Shown here piece after piece: positions 42,417 through 50,807 of a stretch of 64,000 nucleotides of DNA. The notes under the pieces are model-generated. The model was not told where the DNA came from. It did no database searches and was given only the letters and a program-made list of their open reading frames with translations. A program made the translations under genes and the position numbers. Origin of the DNA: Streptomyces sp. NBC_00224 (GTDB lineage Bacteria > Actinomycetota > Actinomycetes > Streptomycetales > Streptomycetaceae). The stretch covers positions 3,782,001 through 3,846,000 of the forward strand of contig NZ_CP108106.1 in NCBI RefSeq assembly GCF_041435195.1, written 5' to 3'. Position 1 is the stretch's first letter. Each line of letters starts with the position of its first letter.

Positions 42417-43112
42417 TCAGCGCAGTTCCTTGCGGGGCCCGCCCGCGACCCCCCGCTTCGCCGTCTTCCGCTGCTTGCGCTCCACCCCGATGCCGCCCAT
42501 CAGGGCGAATCCCGTCACCGTCACCCGCGGCGAGCCCGGTGTGCCCTCGCCCGTCGCCCTGTCGCCGAAGCCGCCCATCAGGCCGAAGCCGCGGACCCTC
42601 ACCGTCAACTCGGGCGGGACCGTCACCCCCATACCGCCCATGATCGTGAAGCAGCGGATCACCGTCTCGGCGGACTCGAAGCGGGCCTCGCGCAGATCGA
42701 TCTCGCCGCCGCCCCACATCGCGAACGCGGTGAACTTCCGGCCGACCGTCCACGTACCCCTGCGGCCGAACCCTCCCCAGAAGGCGAAGGCGCCCCGCGA
42801 AGTGGCCGTGCCGCCGATCCTCGACGGCCAGTCGACCTCCCCGGACGAAGCAGATGAAGCAGCTGAAGCAGGCGAAGCAGGTACCGAAGGTGGGCGAACC
42901 CCCGGCGCCGGCAGGTCCCGTACCAGCGGCGCCAACTCCCCGTGCGTACGCGCCTTGTACGTCGCCTCCAGGCGCTCCTCGAACTCCTCCATATCGAGCC
43001 GCCCCTCGGCGACCGCGTCCCGCAGCGCCTCGGCCACCCGCTCGCGTTCCGCGTCCGATGCCCGCATCTCGGGGAGACCCGCCCCCGAAGCCCCCGAAGG
43101 TTCACTCGTCAT
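42417..43112 (-). CDS. DUF1707/LiaF-like protein
   Basis: 231 aa. The N-terminal DUF1707 domain has its pattern MRASDAERERVAEALRDAVAEGRLDMEEFEERLEAT (in parts). The C-terminal part (about 120-225) is a LiaF/DUF2154-like beta helix with repeated FGLMGG / FTIMGGMG / FALMGG turns. No membrane segment. Such proteins appear in envelope-stress systems. Starts 9 bp after the ABC ATPase stop, so likely co-transcribed. Confidence 0.8.
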   Translation of the reverse strand: MTSEPSGASGAGLPEMRASDAERERVAEALRDAVAEGRLDMEEFEERLEATYKARTHGELAPLVRDLPAPGVRPPSVPASPASAASSASSGEVDWPSRIGGTATSRGAFAFWGGFGRRGTWTVGRKFTAFAMWGGGEIDLREARFESAETVIRCFTIMGGMGVTVPPELTVRVRGFGLMGGFGDRATGEGTPGSPRVTVTGFALMGGIGVERKQRKTAKRGVAGGPRKELR

Positions 43113-43121
43113 ACCGTCAGC

Positions 43122-44099
43122 CTAATGAAGGCCCCGGTCGGCGTACATCCGAGCGATCACCGACTCGATGTCCGGCTCCCGCACCGACAGGTCCACCAGC
43201 GGATACCGCTCCGCGATCTTCGCCACCAGCGGCGCCGCCGACGCCGTGGCCGGGAACGCCAGCCACTGCCTCGGCCCCTCGACCTTCACCACGCGCGCGT
43301 CCATGCGCGCGTCCGCGAGGTCGATCGGCGCGAGCTCGCGCTCCAGGTCGACCACCAGGGTGCGCTCGCTGCCGCCGACCTCGTGCAGCCCGGCCAGCGC
43401 GCCGTCGTACACGAGGCGGCCGTGGTCGATCACCATCACGCGCTTGCAGAGCTGTTCGATGTCGGTCAGGTCGTGGGTCGTCAGGAGGACGGTCGTGCCG
43501 AGCTCCGCGTTCAACTCCCGCAGGAAGGTGCGTACTTTCGCCTTGCTCACCACGTCCAGGCCGATGGTCGGCTCGTCCAGGTACAGCACCTCCGGGTCGT
43601 GCAGCAGGGCCGCCGCGATGTCGCCGCGCATCCGCTGGCCCAGCGAGAGCTGGCGCACGGGCACGTCCAACAGCTCGCCCAGGTCGAGGAGTTCGACGCA
43701 GCGGTCCAGGTTTTCGCGGAAGCGGTCGTCCGGGATGCGGTACATGCGGTGGGCCAGGCGGTACGAGTCGTACAGCGGCAGGTCCCACCAGAGCGTGGTG
43801 CGCTGGCCGAAGACCACGCCGATGCGGCGGGCCAGACGGGTGCGCTCGCGCGAGGGGTCCAGGCCCGCCACCCTCACCCGGCCGCCGCTCGGGGTCAGGA
43901 TGCCGGTGAGCATCTTGATGGTGGTGGACTTCCCGGCGCCGTTGGGACCGATGTAGCCGACCATCTCGCCGCGCGGCACCGCGAAGGTGATCCCGTCGAC
44001 CGCCCTGACCTGCTTGCGCTCGCGCCGCAGCCGCCGCCCGTTCTTGCGGCGGACCTCGAAGACCTTCTCGACGCCGTCGAGTTGGATCACATCGCTCAT
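43122..44099 (-). CDS. ABC-2 exporter ATP-binding protein
   Basis: 325 aa. Walker A GPNGAGKST, Q-loop VVFGQRTTLWWDLP, signature LSLGQRMRGDIAAAL (SLGQ variant common in this subfamily), Walker B VLYLDEPTIGLD, H-loop TTHD. A C-terminal regulatory tail includes REPDIESVIARMYAD. Works with the two permeases encoded just upstream. Substrate not known. Confidence 0.85.
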   Translation of the reverse strand: MSDVIQLDGVEKVFEVRRKNGRRLRRERKQVRAVDGITFAVPRGEMVGYIGPNGAGKSTTIKMLTGILTPSGGRVRVAGLDPSRERTRLARRIGVVFGQRTTLWWDLPLYDSYRLAHRMYRIPDDRFRENLDRCVELLDLGELLDVPVRQLSLGQRMRGDIAAALLHDPEVLYLDEPTIGLDVVSKAKVRTFLRELNAELGTTVLLTTHDLTDIEQLCKRVMVIDHGRLVYDGALAGLHEVGGSERTLVVDLERELAPIDLADARMDARVVKVEGPRQWLAFPATASAAPLVAKIAERYPLVDLSVREPDIESVIARMYADRGLH

Positions 44100-44116
44100 T
44101 GTCGCAACGCCTCTCG

Positions 44117-45004
44117 TCAGCTTCCCGTACTCCGGTACGCCCGCACGCCCGCCCGCCACGCGGCCCCCGCCAGCGCGCAGCAGCCGGCCGCCACCAGCGG
44201 CGGCGTGAACGCCAGCCAGCCCGGCAGGTCCAGCGGGTACGGCCGGTCGAGCACGTACATCGCGGGCAGCCAGTTCACGAAGGCCAGCGGGACCACGAAG
44301 GTCACGCCGCGCACCATGTCCTTGGCGAAGACCGTCGGCGGGTACTGGAGCATCTGGTTCCCGCCGTACGTGAAGGAGTTCTGCACCTCGGAGGCGTCCT
44401 GCGCGAAGAACTGGAACGCCCCGCCCGCCACGAACACCGCCGAGAAGATCGCCGCGCCGCTCAGCAGCATCAGCGGGATCAGCAGCGCCCGCAGGGGCGT
44501 CCAGTGGACGTCGAGCGCCGGCAGCGCGTAGCCGAGGACGAGGAGGCCCTGGGTGATCCGGCCGAGGCGGCGCAGCGCGAACCGGTCCGCCGCGACCTGG
44601 GCGAGCACCGGCACCGGGCGCACGAGCAGCGTGTCGAGCGTGCCGTCGCGCACCCGGCGGCCGAGCCGGTCCATCGACCCCATCACCAGGTCCGCGAGCC
44701 CGAACGCGGCCCCCGACGCGCCGTACAGGAACGCCACTTCGGGCAGCGTGTAGCCGCCCAGCGCGTCGATGTGCGAGAACATCAGCAGGATCGCCACGAA
44801 GTCGAGCCCGGTGGCCAGGAAGTTGCCAAGGGCCGTCATCAGGAAGGACGCCCGGTAGGCCAGCGTGGAGCGGATCCACATCCCCGCGATCAGGCGGTAC
44901 GCGCGGATGCCCTCGGCGGCGCCGCGCAGCCGCCCGGCCCGTGCCTCGCGCCAGGACTCCGGGGCCGCCGCCCCGGCCACCCCGTCGGCCACCGTCTCAG
45001 CCAC
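44117..45004 (-). CDS. ABC-2 exporter permease 1
   Basis: 295 aa, six predicted membrane segments, with an N-terminal Ala-rich cytosolic stretch. DUF990/ABC2_membrane_6-like (YRLIAGMWIRSTLAYRASFLMTALG, DTLLVRPVPVLAQVAADRF). Start ATG 45004 overlaps the second permease by 8 nt; the ATPase follows after 17 bp. Confidence 0.8.
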   Translation of the reverse strand: MAETVADGVAGAAAPESWREARAGRLRGAAEGIRAYRLIAGMWIRSTLAYRASFLMTALGNFLATGLDFVAILLMFSHIDALGGYTLPEVAFLYGASGAAFGLADLVMGSMDRLGRRVRDGTLDTLLVRPVPVLAQVAADRFALRRLGRITQGLLVLGYALPALDVHWTPLRALLIPLMLLSGAAIFSAVFVAGGAFQFFAQDASEVQNSFTYGGNQMLQYPPTVFAKDMVRGVTFVVPLAFVNWLPAMYVLDRPYPLDLPGWLAFTPPLVAAGCCALAGAAWRAGVRAYRSTGS

Positions 45005-45797
45005 CCTGCACCACCACCCGCCGCGTCGCCGCCGCCTGGAGCAGCCGCCCGACGCCGAGCAGCAGCGCGGCCCAGCCGAGCTGGAAACCGTACGCCCGCG
45101 CCAGGCCCCAGCCGGTGTGGCGGCCGAGCAGGACGTCGGCCGGGATCTGGAGCAGCGCCGACCAGGGCAGCGCCCGCGCCACCTCGCCGAGGGCGCCGGG
45201 GAAGACGTTGAGCGGCAGCAGCATCCCGGAGAAGAAGATCCCGCCGAGCCAGGCCATCTGGGCCATGCCCGCCCCGTCGAGCAGCCAGAACGCGGAGAGC
45301 GCCACCAGATAGCGGATCGAGAAGCTGACGAGGACGCCGAGGAAGACGGCGAACAGGAACGCCAGCCACGTCAACGGGTCGGCGGGCAGCGCCAGGTCGA
45401 AGGCGAGCGCGCCGAACGCCAGCGGCACCAGACCGCGCCCCAGGAGGTGGAAGGCCGCCCGGCCCACGTCACCCGCCAGCCACCACAGTTGGAGGTCGGC
45501 GGGGCGGTACAGGTCGATCGCGATGTCACCCGTACGGATGCGTTCGATGAGCTCGTCCTCGAAGCCGCCACCCATCATCGCGACCGTCATGATGAGGGCC
45601 TGGCCCAGCCACACATAGGTCAGTGCCTCGGCCTGGTCGTAGCCGCCCAGACGAGGGCGGACGCTCCACAGGGCCATATAGGTGTAAGCCATGATCGCGC
45701 CGAAGACGGTGTTGGTGAACACCCCTGCGGCGGTGGCGATCCGGTACGTCGTATGGCGCCGGAACCCACCCGCGGCAACAACCGCGTAGAGCCGCAC
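44997..45797 (-). CDS. ABC-2 exporter permease 2
   Basis: 266 aa from GTG 45797 with GGGAGG 6 nt upstream; six membrane segments. Paralogous in layout to permease 1 (RLYAVVAAGGFRRHTTYRIATAAGVFTNTV, GDIAIDLYRPADLQLWWLAGD). First gene of a four-gene unit: permease 2, permease 1, ATPase, DUF1707. Confidence 0.8.
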   Translation of the reverse strand: MRLYAVVAAGGFRRHTTYRIATAAGVFTNTVFGAIMAYTYMALWSVRPRLGGYDQAEALTYVWLGQALIMTVAMMGGGFEDELIERIRTGDIAIDLYRPADLQLWWLAGDVGRAAFHLLGRGLVPLAFGALAFDLALPADPLTWLAFLFAVFLGVLVSFSIRYLVALSAFWLLDGAGMAQMAWLGGIFFSGMLLPLNVFPGALGEVARALPWSALLQIPADVLLGRHTGWGLARAYGFQLGWAALLLGVGRLLQAAATRRVVVQGG

Positions 45798-46013
45798 CCC
45801 ACACCTCCCTGTCCGGTCCGTGTATGAAGGGGCCATGCCCGACCCTGCCCGAGCGCCGCACCGCGCGCGTGCGTCACCGTGCGGAGAGCCGGGGCACCAA
45901 AGCGCCCGACCCTAGTGCCGTCCGGCGTCCACCGCGACGGCTTTTCCACCGCCGGACGTGCAATATGGGCGTACAACGCGAATCACCCGATACAGCGCAG
46001 TGGCGAGAGAGAC

Positions 46014-48509
46014 ATGAGCGACGACGAGCAGCCACCCCGGCCCCCTCAGGGCTGGGCCCCTCGGGACCTCAGCGCCACCGGCCCGGAGGCCCCCGCCGCC
46101 CCGGGCGGCGACGCGGAGGGCCCGGGCGAGGAGACCGGCAAGGGCAAGAAGAAGCGGCCCAAGCGGACCGGCTGGCGGCGCGTCATCCCCACCTGGCGGA
46201 TGGTCCTCGGCACCGTCCTCGTCGTCGCCCTGCTGCTCATCGGCGGCTTCATCGCCGGCTACACGCTCGTCCACATCCCGCCCGCCAACGCCACCGCGAC
46301 CGCCCAGTCCAACGTCTTCCTGTACGCGGACGGCAGCCAGCTCGCCCGGGACGGCGAGATCAACCGCGAGAACGTCCGGCTCGCGCAGATCCCGCTCACC
46401 GTCCAGCACACCGTGCTCGCCGCCGAGGACCGCGACTTCTACTCCGAACGGGCGGTCGACCCCAAGGCGATGGTCCGCGCCGCCTGGAACACCCTCACCG
46501 GCAAGGGCAAGCAGTCCGGCTCCACCATCACCCAGCAGTACGTGAAGAACTACTACCTGGGGCAGGAGCAGACGATCAGCCGCAAGGTGAAGGAGTTCTT
46601 CATCGCGATCAAGCTGAACCGCGAGGTCAGCAAGTCGGACATCCTGGAGGGCTACCTCAACACCAGCTACTTCGGCCGCAACGCCTACGGCATCCAGGCC
46701 GCCGCCCAGGCCTACTACGGCAAGGACATCGAGAAGGTCACCACCGCCGAGGGCGCCTACCTCGCCTCGCTGCTCAACGCCCCCAGCGCGTACGACGTGG
46801 TGGCGCACCCGGAGAACAAGGCGAAGGCCGTGGCGCGCTGGAACTACGTGCTCGACGGCATGGTCAAGAAGAAGTGGATGACCCCGGCCGAGCGGGCCGC
46901 CGCCACCTTCCCGGTGCCGGGCAAGGCGCGGCCCGCGGCCGGGATGGCCGGGCAGCGCGGCTATGTCGTCGAGGCCGTCAGGGACTATCTGACCAGCAAC
47001 AAGATCATCGACGAGAACACCCTGGCCAAGGGCGGCTACCGGATCACCACCACGCTCCAGAAGGCCAAGCAGGACGCGTTCGTCGCCGCCGTCGACGACA
47101 AGGTGATGTCCCAGGTCAGCGCCGACCGCAAGGTGGACCGCAACGTCCGGGTGGGCGGCGCCTCCATCGACCCGGACAGCGGCAAGGTGCTCGCGATGTA
47201 CGGCGGCATCGACTACACCAAGCAGTACGTCAACAACGCGACCCGCCGCGACTACCAGGTCGGCTCGACGTTCAAGCCCTTCGTCTTCACCTCGGCCGTC
47301 GAGAACGCCTCCAAGACGCAGGACGGGCGCACCATCACCCCCAACACGATCTACGACGGCACCAACAAGCGCTTCGTACAGGGCTGGTCGGGCACCCCGT
47401 ACAACCCCTCGAACGAGGACGACAGGTCGTACGGGCCGATCACCGTCCGGTCCGCCACCGACCTCTCAGTGAACGCGGTGTACGCGCAGATGGCCGTCGA
47501 CGTCGGCCCCAAGAGCGTCCGGCAGACCGCCGTGAGCCTGGGCATCCCCTCCAGCACGCCCGACATGCCCAACGGACCCTCCATCGCGCTCGGCACCGCG
47601 ACCGCCTCCGTCCTGGACATGACCGAGGCGTACGCGACGCTCGCCAACCACGGCAAGCACGGCACGTACACGATGGTCGAGTCCGTCACCAAGGACGGCG
47701 AGAAGGTGGAACTGCCCGCACAGGACGACAAGCAGGCCGTCACCCGCGAGGCCGCCGACACCACCACCTCGATCCTCCAGAGCGTGGTGGAAGGCGGCAC
47801 CGGTACGGCCGCGCAGGCCTCGGGCCGTACGTCCGCGGGCAAGACCGGCACCGCCGAGGACGACAAGGCGGCCTGGTTCGCGGGCTACACGCCCGATCTG
47901 GCCACCGTGGTCGCGGTGATGGGCCAGGACCCCGACACGGCCGCCCAGAAGCCGCTGTACGGCGCCCTCGGCCTGCCCCGGATGAACGGCGGCGGGCCGC
48001 CCGCGCAGGTGTGGGCGCAGTACACGGCCGGCGCGCTCAAGGGCACCGAGCCGCAGGACTTCGACCTCCAGCTCCAGGAGGGCGCGTCCGTGCCGCCGCC
48101 GGTCGAGACCCAGGCCCCCAACCCGAACCCGCCGGGCCAGACCGAGGGCCAGGACCAGGGCCAGACGCAAGGGCAGACCCAGGGCCAGACGCAGGGCCAG
48201 ACCCAGGGCGGGACCACCAACGGCGGCGCCACCACGGGCGGCACGACGACGGGCGGGACCACCGGGGGCACCACCGGAGCCACCACCGACGGAGGCACCA
48301 CGACCGGCGGCACCACCGGCGGACCGACCGACGGAGGCACCACCACGGGCGGCACCACCGACGGCGGCGCCACCGGAGGAACCACGGACGGCGGGCCCAC
48401 CAACGGCGGGACGACGGCGGGCACGGACGGCGGCCCCACCACGGGCGGCACGACGACGGGGACGACGGCCGGCGGCGCCAACCGCCCACGCCGCCAGCCG
48501 CGCGCGTAG
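46014..48509 (+). CDS. Class A penicillin-binding protein (transglycosylase/transpeptidase)
   Basis: 831 aa from ATG 46014. Cytosolic N-terminus, one membrane helix (about 62-85), GT51 domain (catalytic Glu in AAEDRDFYSE, SGSTITQQYVKN, YLNTSYFGRNAYGIQAAAQAYYGK in parts), then transpeptidase motifs STFK (SxxK), SVN (SxN) and KTGTA (KTG). The last 140 residues are low complexity: QGQT repeats, then Gly/Thr-rich repeats (GGTTTGGTTGG). It builds and crosslinks peptidoglycan. The disordered extracellular tail is longer than in most class A PBPs. Confidence 0.9.
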   Translation: MSDDEQPPRPPQGWAPRDLSATGPEAPAAPGGDAEGPGEETGKGKKKRPKRTGWRRVIPTWRMVLGTVLVVALLLIGGFIAGYTLVHIPPANATATAQSNVFLYADGSQLARDGEINRENVRLAQIPLTVQHTVLAAEDRDFYSERAVDPKAMVRAAWNTLTGKGKQSGSTITQQYVKNYYLGQEQTISRKVKEFFIAIKLNREVSKSDILEGYLNTSYFGRNAYGIQAAAQAYYGKDIEKVTTAEGAYLASLLNAPSAYDVVAHPENKAKAVARWNYVLDGMVKKKWMTPAERAAATFPVPGKARPAAGMAGQRGYVVEAVRDYLTSNKIIDENTLAKGGYRITTTLQKAKQDAFVAAVDDKVMSQVSADRKVDRNVRVGGASIDPDSGKVLAMYGGIDYTKQYVNNATRRDYQVGSTFKPFVFTSAVENASKTQDGRTITPNTIYDGTNKRFVQGWSGTPYNPSNEDDRSYGPITVRSATDLSVNAVYAQMAVDVGPKSVRQTAVSLGIPSSTPDMPNGPSIALGTATASVLDMTEAYATLANHGKHGTYTMVESVTKDGEKVELPAQDDKQAVTREAADTTTSILQSVVEGGTGTAAQASGRTSAGKTGTAEDDKAAWFAGYTPDLATVVAVMGQDPDTAAQKPLYGALGLPRMNGGGPPAQVWAQYTAGALKGTEPQDFDLQLQEGASVPPPVETQAPNPNPPGQTEGQDQGQTQGQTQGQTQGQTQGGTTNGGATTGGTTTGGTTGGTTGATTDGGTTTGGTTGGPTDGGTTTGGTTDGGATGGTTDGGPTNGGTTAGTDGGPTTGGTTTGTTAGGANRPRRQPRA

Positions 48510-48521
48510 GAGCGGTCCGGG

Positions 48522-48842
48522 TCAGTGGCCGGAGGTGGCCTTGAGACCGACCACGGCCACCAGGAGCAGACAGACGAAGAAGATCCGGGCGGCGGTCGCG
48601 GGCTCACCGAGCACCACCATGCCGAGCACCGCCGCACCGGCCGCGCCGATGCCCACCCAGACGCCGTAGGCGGTACCGATGGGCAGGGTCTTGGCGGCCT
48701 GCGAGAGCAGCATCATCGAGGCGACGATCCCGACGCCGGTGAAGAGGCTGGGCCACAGCCGGGTGAATCCGTCGGTGTACTTCATCCCGATCGACCAGCC
48801 GACTTCGAGCAGACCGGCGACGAGCAGCAGAACCCAGGCCAT
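48522..48842 (-). CDS. gdx: Guanidinium exporter Gdx (SugE-type SMR)
   Basis: 106-aa small multidrug resistance protein with four membrane helices. The catalytic Glu is in LLEVGWSIGMKYTDGFTRLW, where the WSIGMK and later LPIGTAYGVWVGIGA blocks match the SugE/Gdx subtype rather than EmrE. Gdx exchanges guanidinium for protons as an antiparallel dimer. GGAGGTG precedes the ATG. A guanidine-III riboswitch upstream (48894-48935) supports the substrate assignment. Confidence 0.88.
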   Translation of the reverse strand: MAWVLLLVAGLLEVGWSIGMKYTDGFTRLWPSLFTGVGIVASMMLLSQAAKTLPIGTAYGVWVGIGAAGAAVLGMVVLGEPATAARIFFVCLLLVAVVGLKATSGH

Positions 48843-48893
48843 GACAGGCACCTCCGAGAGACGTACGCGCGCGTACGTCCGCACGCGCGGGGT

Positions 48894-48935
48894 GCGTCGT
48901 CTTGTCGTAACCCGGTACGACGCGTCTCGTCGGGG
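48894..48935 (-). promoter_or_regulatory. Guanidine-III riboswitch
   Basis: Read on the minus strand from 48935, the order is CCCGACGAG, then GCGTCGTACC, GGGTTACG, ACAAGACG and ACGC. It keeps the invariant GACGAG, GTACC and GACAAGACG blocks of the ykkC-III aptamer, with compensating changes in P1 (GCGTCGT/ACGACGC). The pseudoknot between CCCGACGAG and CGGG can form. The start codon of gdx lies 52 bp downstream; a hairpin at 48860-48879 (GACGTACGCG...) next to the ribosome site could be the expression platform. Confidence 0.85.
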
Positions 48936-48974
48936 TGCTTCAAAGATAGCAAAGTGCGGCGAAAGGGCAGCGAA

Positions 48975-49004
48975 AAGGGCTGGTGACAGGGGTCACCAGC
49001 CCTT
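48975..49004. terminator. Hairpin between GroES-like and gdx genes
   Basis: Perfect 12-bp stem AAGGGCTGGTGA/TCACCAGCCCTT with a 6-nt loop. Likely terminates the GroES-like gene transcript before the gdx leader. Confidence 0.6.
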
Positions 49005-49036
49005 GGCGTCCGCCTTTGGGACGGGGCCAGACGGGG

Positions 49037-49369
49037 TCAGAGATACAACCCGGTCGAGTCCTCCGACACCCGCTCCGAGGCGACGGCGTGCAGATCGCGC
49101 TCCCGCATCAGTACGTAGGCGATGCCGCGCACCTCGACCTCGGCGCGGTCCTCGGGGTCGTACAGCACCCGGTCGCCCGGCTCGACGGTCCGGACGTTCT
49201 GCCCGACCGCGACCACCTCGGCCCAGGCCAGCCGCTTGCCGACGGCGGCGGTCGCCGGGATGAGGATGCCACCGCCGGAGCGCCGTTCGCCCTCGGGTGT
49301 GTCGGACCGGACCAGCACGCGGTCGTGGAGCATCCGGATGGGCAGCTTGTCGTGGGTGTTCTCGCTCAC
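49037..49369 (-). CDS. GroES-like Cpn10-fold protein
   Basis: 110 aa. Cpn10 features: IRMLHDRVLVRSDTPEGERRSGGGILIPATAA (mobile loop, in parts), WAEVVAVGQNVRTVEPGDRVLYDPED. It stands alone, without groEL, and is more divergent than true GroES. It may be a specialised co-chaperonin or a structural relative. Confidence 0.75.
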   Translation of the reverse strand: MSENTHDKLPIRMLHDRVLVRSDTPEGERRSGGGILIPATAAVGKRLAWAEVVAVGQNVRTVEPGDRVLYDPEDRAEVEVRGIAYVLMRERDLHAVASERVSEDSTGLYL

Positions 49370-49442
49370 GGACCGAACCTACCTGCCCCGGCCCCCGGCG
49401 TATGCCGAAGGGCCGGGGAGAAGCAGGACGAGGAGGCGGGGG

Positions 49443-49766
49443 TCAGTCCCGGCGCCTCTTGGCCGACGACATGGCGAGCAGCCCGACGAGACCGACGGCC
49501 AGGAGCGCGACCGGCACGATGCGCTCGACGCGGGGCGCGCCGTCCTCGCTCACGAACTGGGCCTTCACGTCCGAGACGGTCCGGTTCACGGCGACGAAGG
49601 CCCGGCCCGCGGTGCGGTCCACGGCCGAGGCGACCTTGGCCTTCGCGTCGCCGACGATCGTCCCCGGGTGCAGGCGCACGCCGATCTCGTCGAGCGTCAC
49701 CGCGAGCTGGTCCCGGCGGCTCCTGATGTCCGCCTCGATCTGCGCAGGGGTCCTGGCTTCCGACAC
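49443..49766 (-). CDS. DUF3618 membrane protein
   Basis: 107 aa. Starts with the DUF3618 signature RTPAQIEADIRSRRDQLAVTLDEI, has a helical middle and one C-terminal membrane helix (IVPVALLAVGLVGLLAM) with a basic tail. Function unknown; family often linked to phage-shock/envelope proteins. Confidence 0.8.
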   Translation of the reverse strand: MSEARTPAQIEADIRSRRDQLAVTLDEIGVRLHPGTIVGDAKAKVASAVDRTAGRAFVAVNRTVSDVKAQFVSEDGAPRVERIVPVALLAVGLVGLLAMSSAKRRRD

Positions 49767-49920
49767 TGCGCCGCCTCCGTCGTTTGCTGGGGTACGGGGT
49801 GTTGTACGTGGTGTTGCGTCATCGACAGTCTGTCAGCTCCGCCGCCGATGCACTGTCACAGGCCCCCATTAGGCTCTGCTGGAGTACGCCACACCCCCGC
49901 CCCTTCCGGAGGAAGATCCC

Positions 49921-50388
49921 ATGAGCGAGCGACTCGTCCCCGGCGACACCGCCCCCGCCTTCACCCTGCCCGACGCGGACGGCAACGAGGTCTCGCTCGC
50001 GGACCACAAGGGCCGCAAGGTCATCGTGTACTTCTACTCGGCCGCCCTCACCCCCGGCTGCACCAAGCAGGCCTGCGACTTCACGGACAACCTGTCCCTC
50101 CTGGCCACCGCCGGCTACGACGTGATCGGCGTCTCCCCCGACAAGCCGGAGAAGCTCGCGAAGTTCCGCGAGAAGGAGTCCCTCAAGGTCACCCTCGTCA
50201 GCGACCCGTCGAAGGAGGTCCTGGAGGCGTACGGGGCGTACGGCGAGAAGAAGCTGTACGGCAAGACGGTGACCGGCGTCATCCGCTCCACGGTGATCGT
50301 GGACGAGGAGGGCAAGGTCGAGCGCGCGCTGTACAACGTGAAGGCGACGGGGCATGTCGCAAAGATCATCAGGGATCTGGGGATCTAG
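49921..50388 (+). CDS. bcp: Thioredoxin-dependent peroxiredoxin (Bcp/PrxQ)
   Basis: 155 aa. Peroxidatic Cys in TPGCTKQACDF, with the resolving Cys five residues later, as in PrxQ alpha-type enzymes. Family blocks DTAPAFTLPDADG, VIVYFYSAALTPGC, and GVSPDKPEKLAKFREKE are clear. Reduces H2O2 and lipid hydroperoxides using thioredoxin. GGAGGAAG ribosome site; a hairpin terminator follows the stop. Confidence 0.92.
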   Translation: MSERLVPGDTAPAFTLPDADGNEVSLADHKGRKVIVYFYSAALTPGCTKQACDFTDNLSLLATAGYDVIGVSPDKPEKLAKFREKESLKVTLVSDPSKEVLEAYGAYGEKKLYGKTVTGVIRSTVIVDEEGKVERALYNVKATGHVAKIIRDLGI

Positions 50389-50408
50389 GACCGGGTTCCG
50401 CCGTGCGA

Positions 50409-50445
50409 AACGGCCCGTGCCGCGCTCTGTGCGGTACGGGCCGTT
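50409..50445 (+). terminator. Terminator of bcp
   Basis: AACGGCCCGT/ACGGGCCGTT stem extended by a GCCGC/GCGGT segment, with a 7-nt loop. Confidence 0.65.
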
Positions 50446-50613
50446 GCCGAGTCCGGGAAGTGGCAGGGGCACCGGATCACCTTGCAGATCGACCACGTCG
50501 ACGGAGACTGGCACGACAACCGCCAAGAGAACCTGCGCTACCTGCGCCCCAACTGTCATGCGGCCACGGAAACGTGGTGCCGCCGCAAAGGGAGACCGCC
50601 CCTCGCCGGGTGA
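50446..50613 (+). pseudogene. HNH endonuclease remnant (3' end only)
   Basis: A frame without a start codon ends at TGA 50613 and encodes ITLQIDHVDGDWHDNRQ, ENLRYLRPNCHAATETW, the hallmark HNH block (IDHxxGxxxDNRxENLRxLxPNCH). The upstream CxxC zinc pair is missing, and the usual Cys in 'LCPNC' is Arg. The remaining gene body is replaced by the bcp terminator. It is the decayed tail of a homing-type or phage-type HNH gene, 53 bp from tRNA-Leu. Confidence 0.65.
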
Positions 50614-50666
50614 CTCGCCCTCGCCGTACACTGAACGCCGCCGGTCGAGCGCCATGACCGGGTTGA

Positions 50667-50750
50667 GCGGCCGTGGTGGAACTGGCAGTCACGCCGGGTT
50701 TAGGTCCCGGTGGGGTAACACCCGTGGGGGTTCGAATCCCCCCGGCCGCA
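50667..50750 (+). tRNA. tRNA-Leu (anticodon TAG)
   Basis: 84 nt with a long variable arm. Acceptor GCGGCCG/CGGCCGC, anticodon stem CCGGG/CCCGG with loop TTTAGGT (anticodon TAG, reads CUA), T-arm GGGGG TTCGAAT CCCCC, discriminator A; CCA not encoded. It is not bldA, which has anticodon TAA. Confidence 0.92.
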
Positions 50751-50807
50751 CCGCAAACGGCCTGCGAATCGGAGGATCGATACGCAGGCCGTTTATGTGC
50801 CCCGCCC

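Noticed and set aside
50667..50750. bldA-type tRNA-Leu for TTA codons.
   Set aside because: The anticodon loop is TTTAGGT, giving TAG, not TAA.
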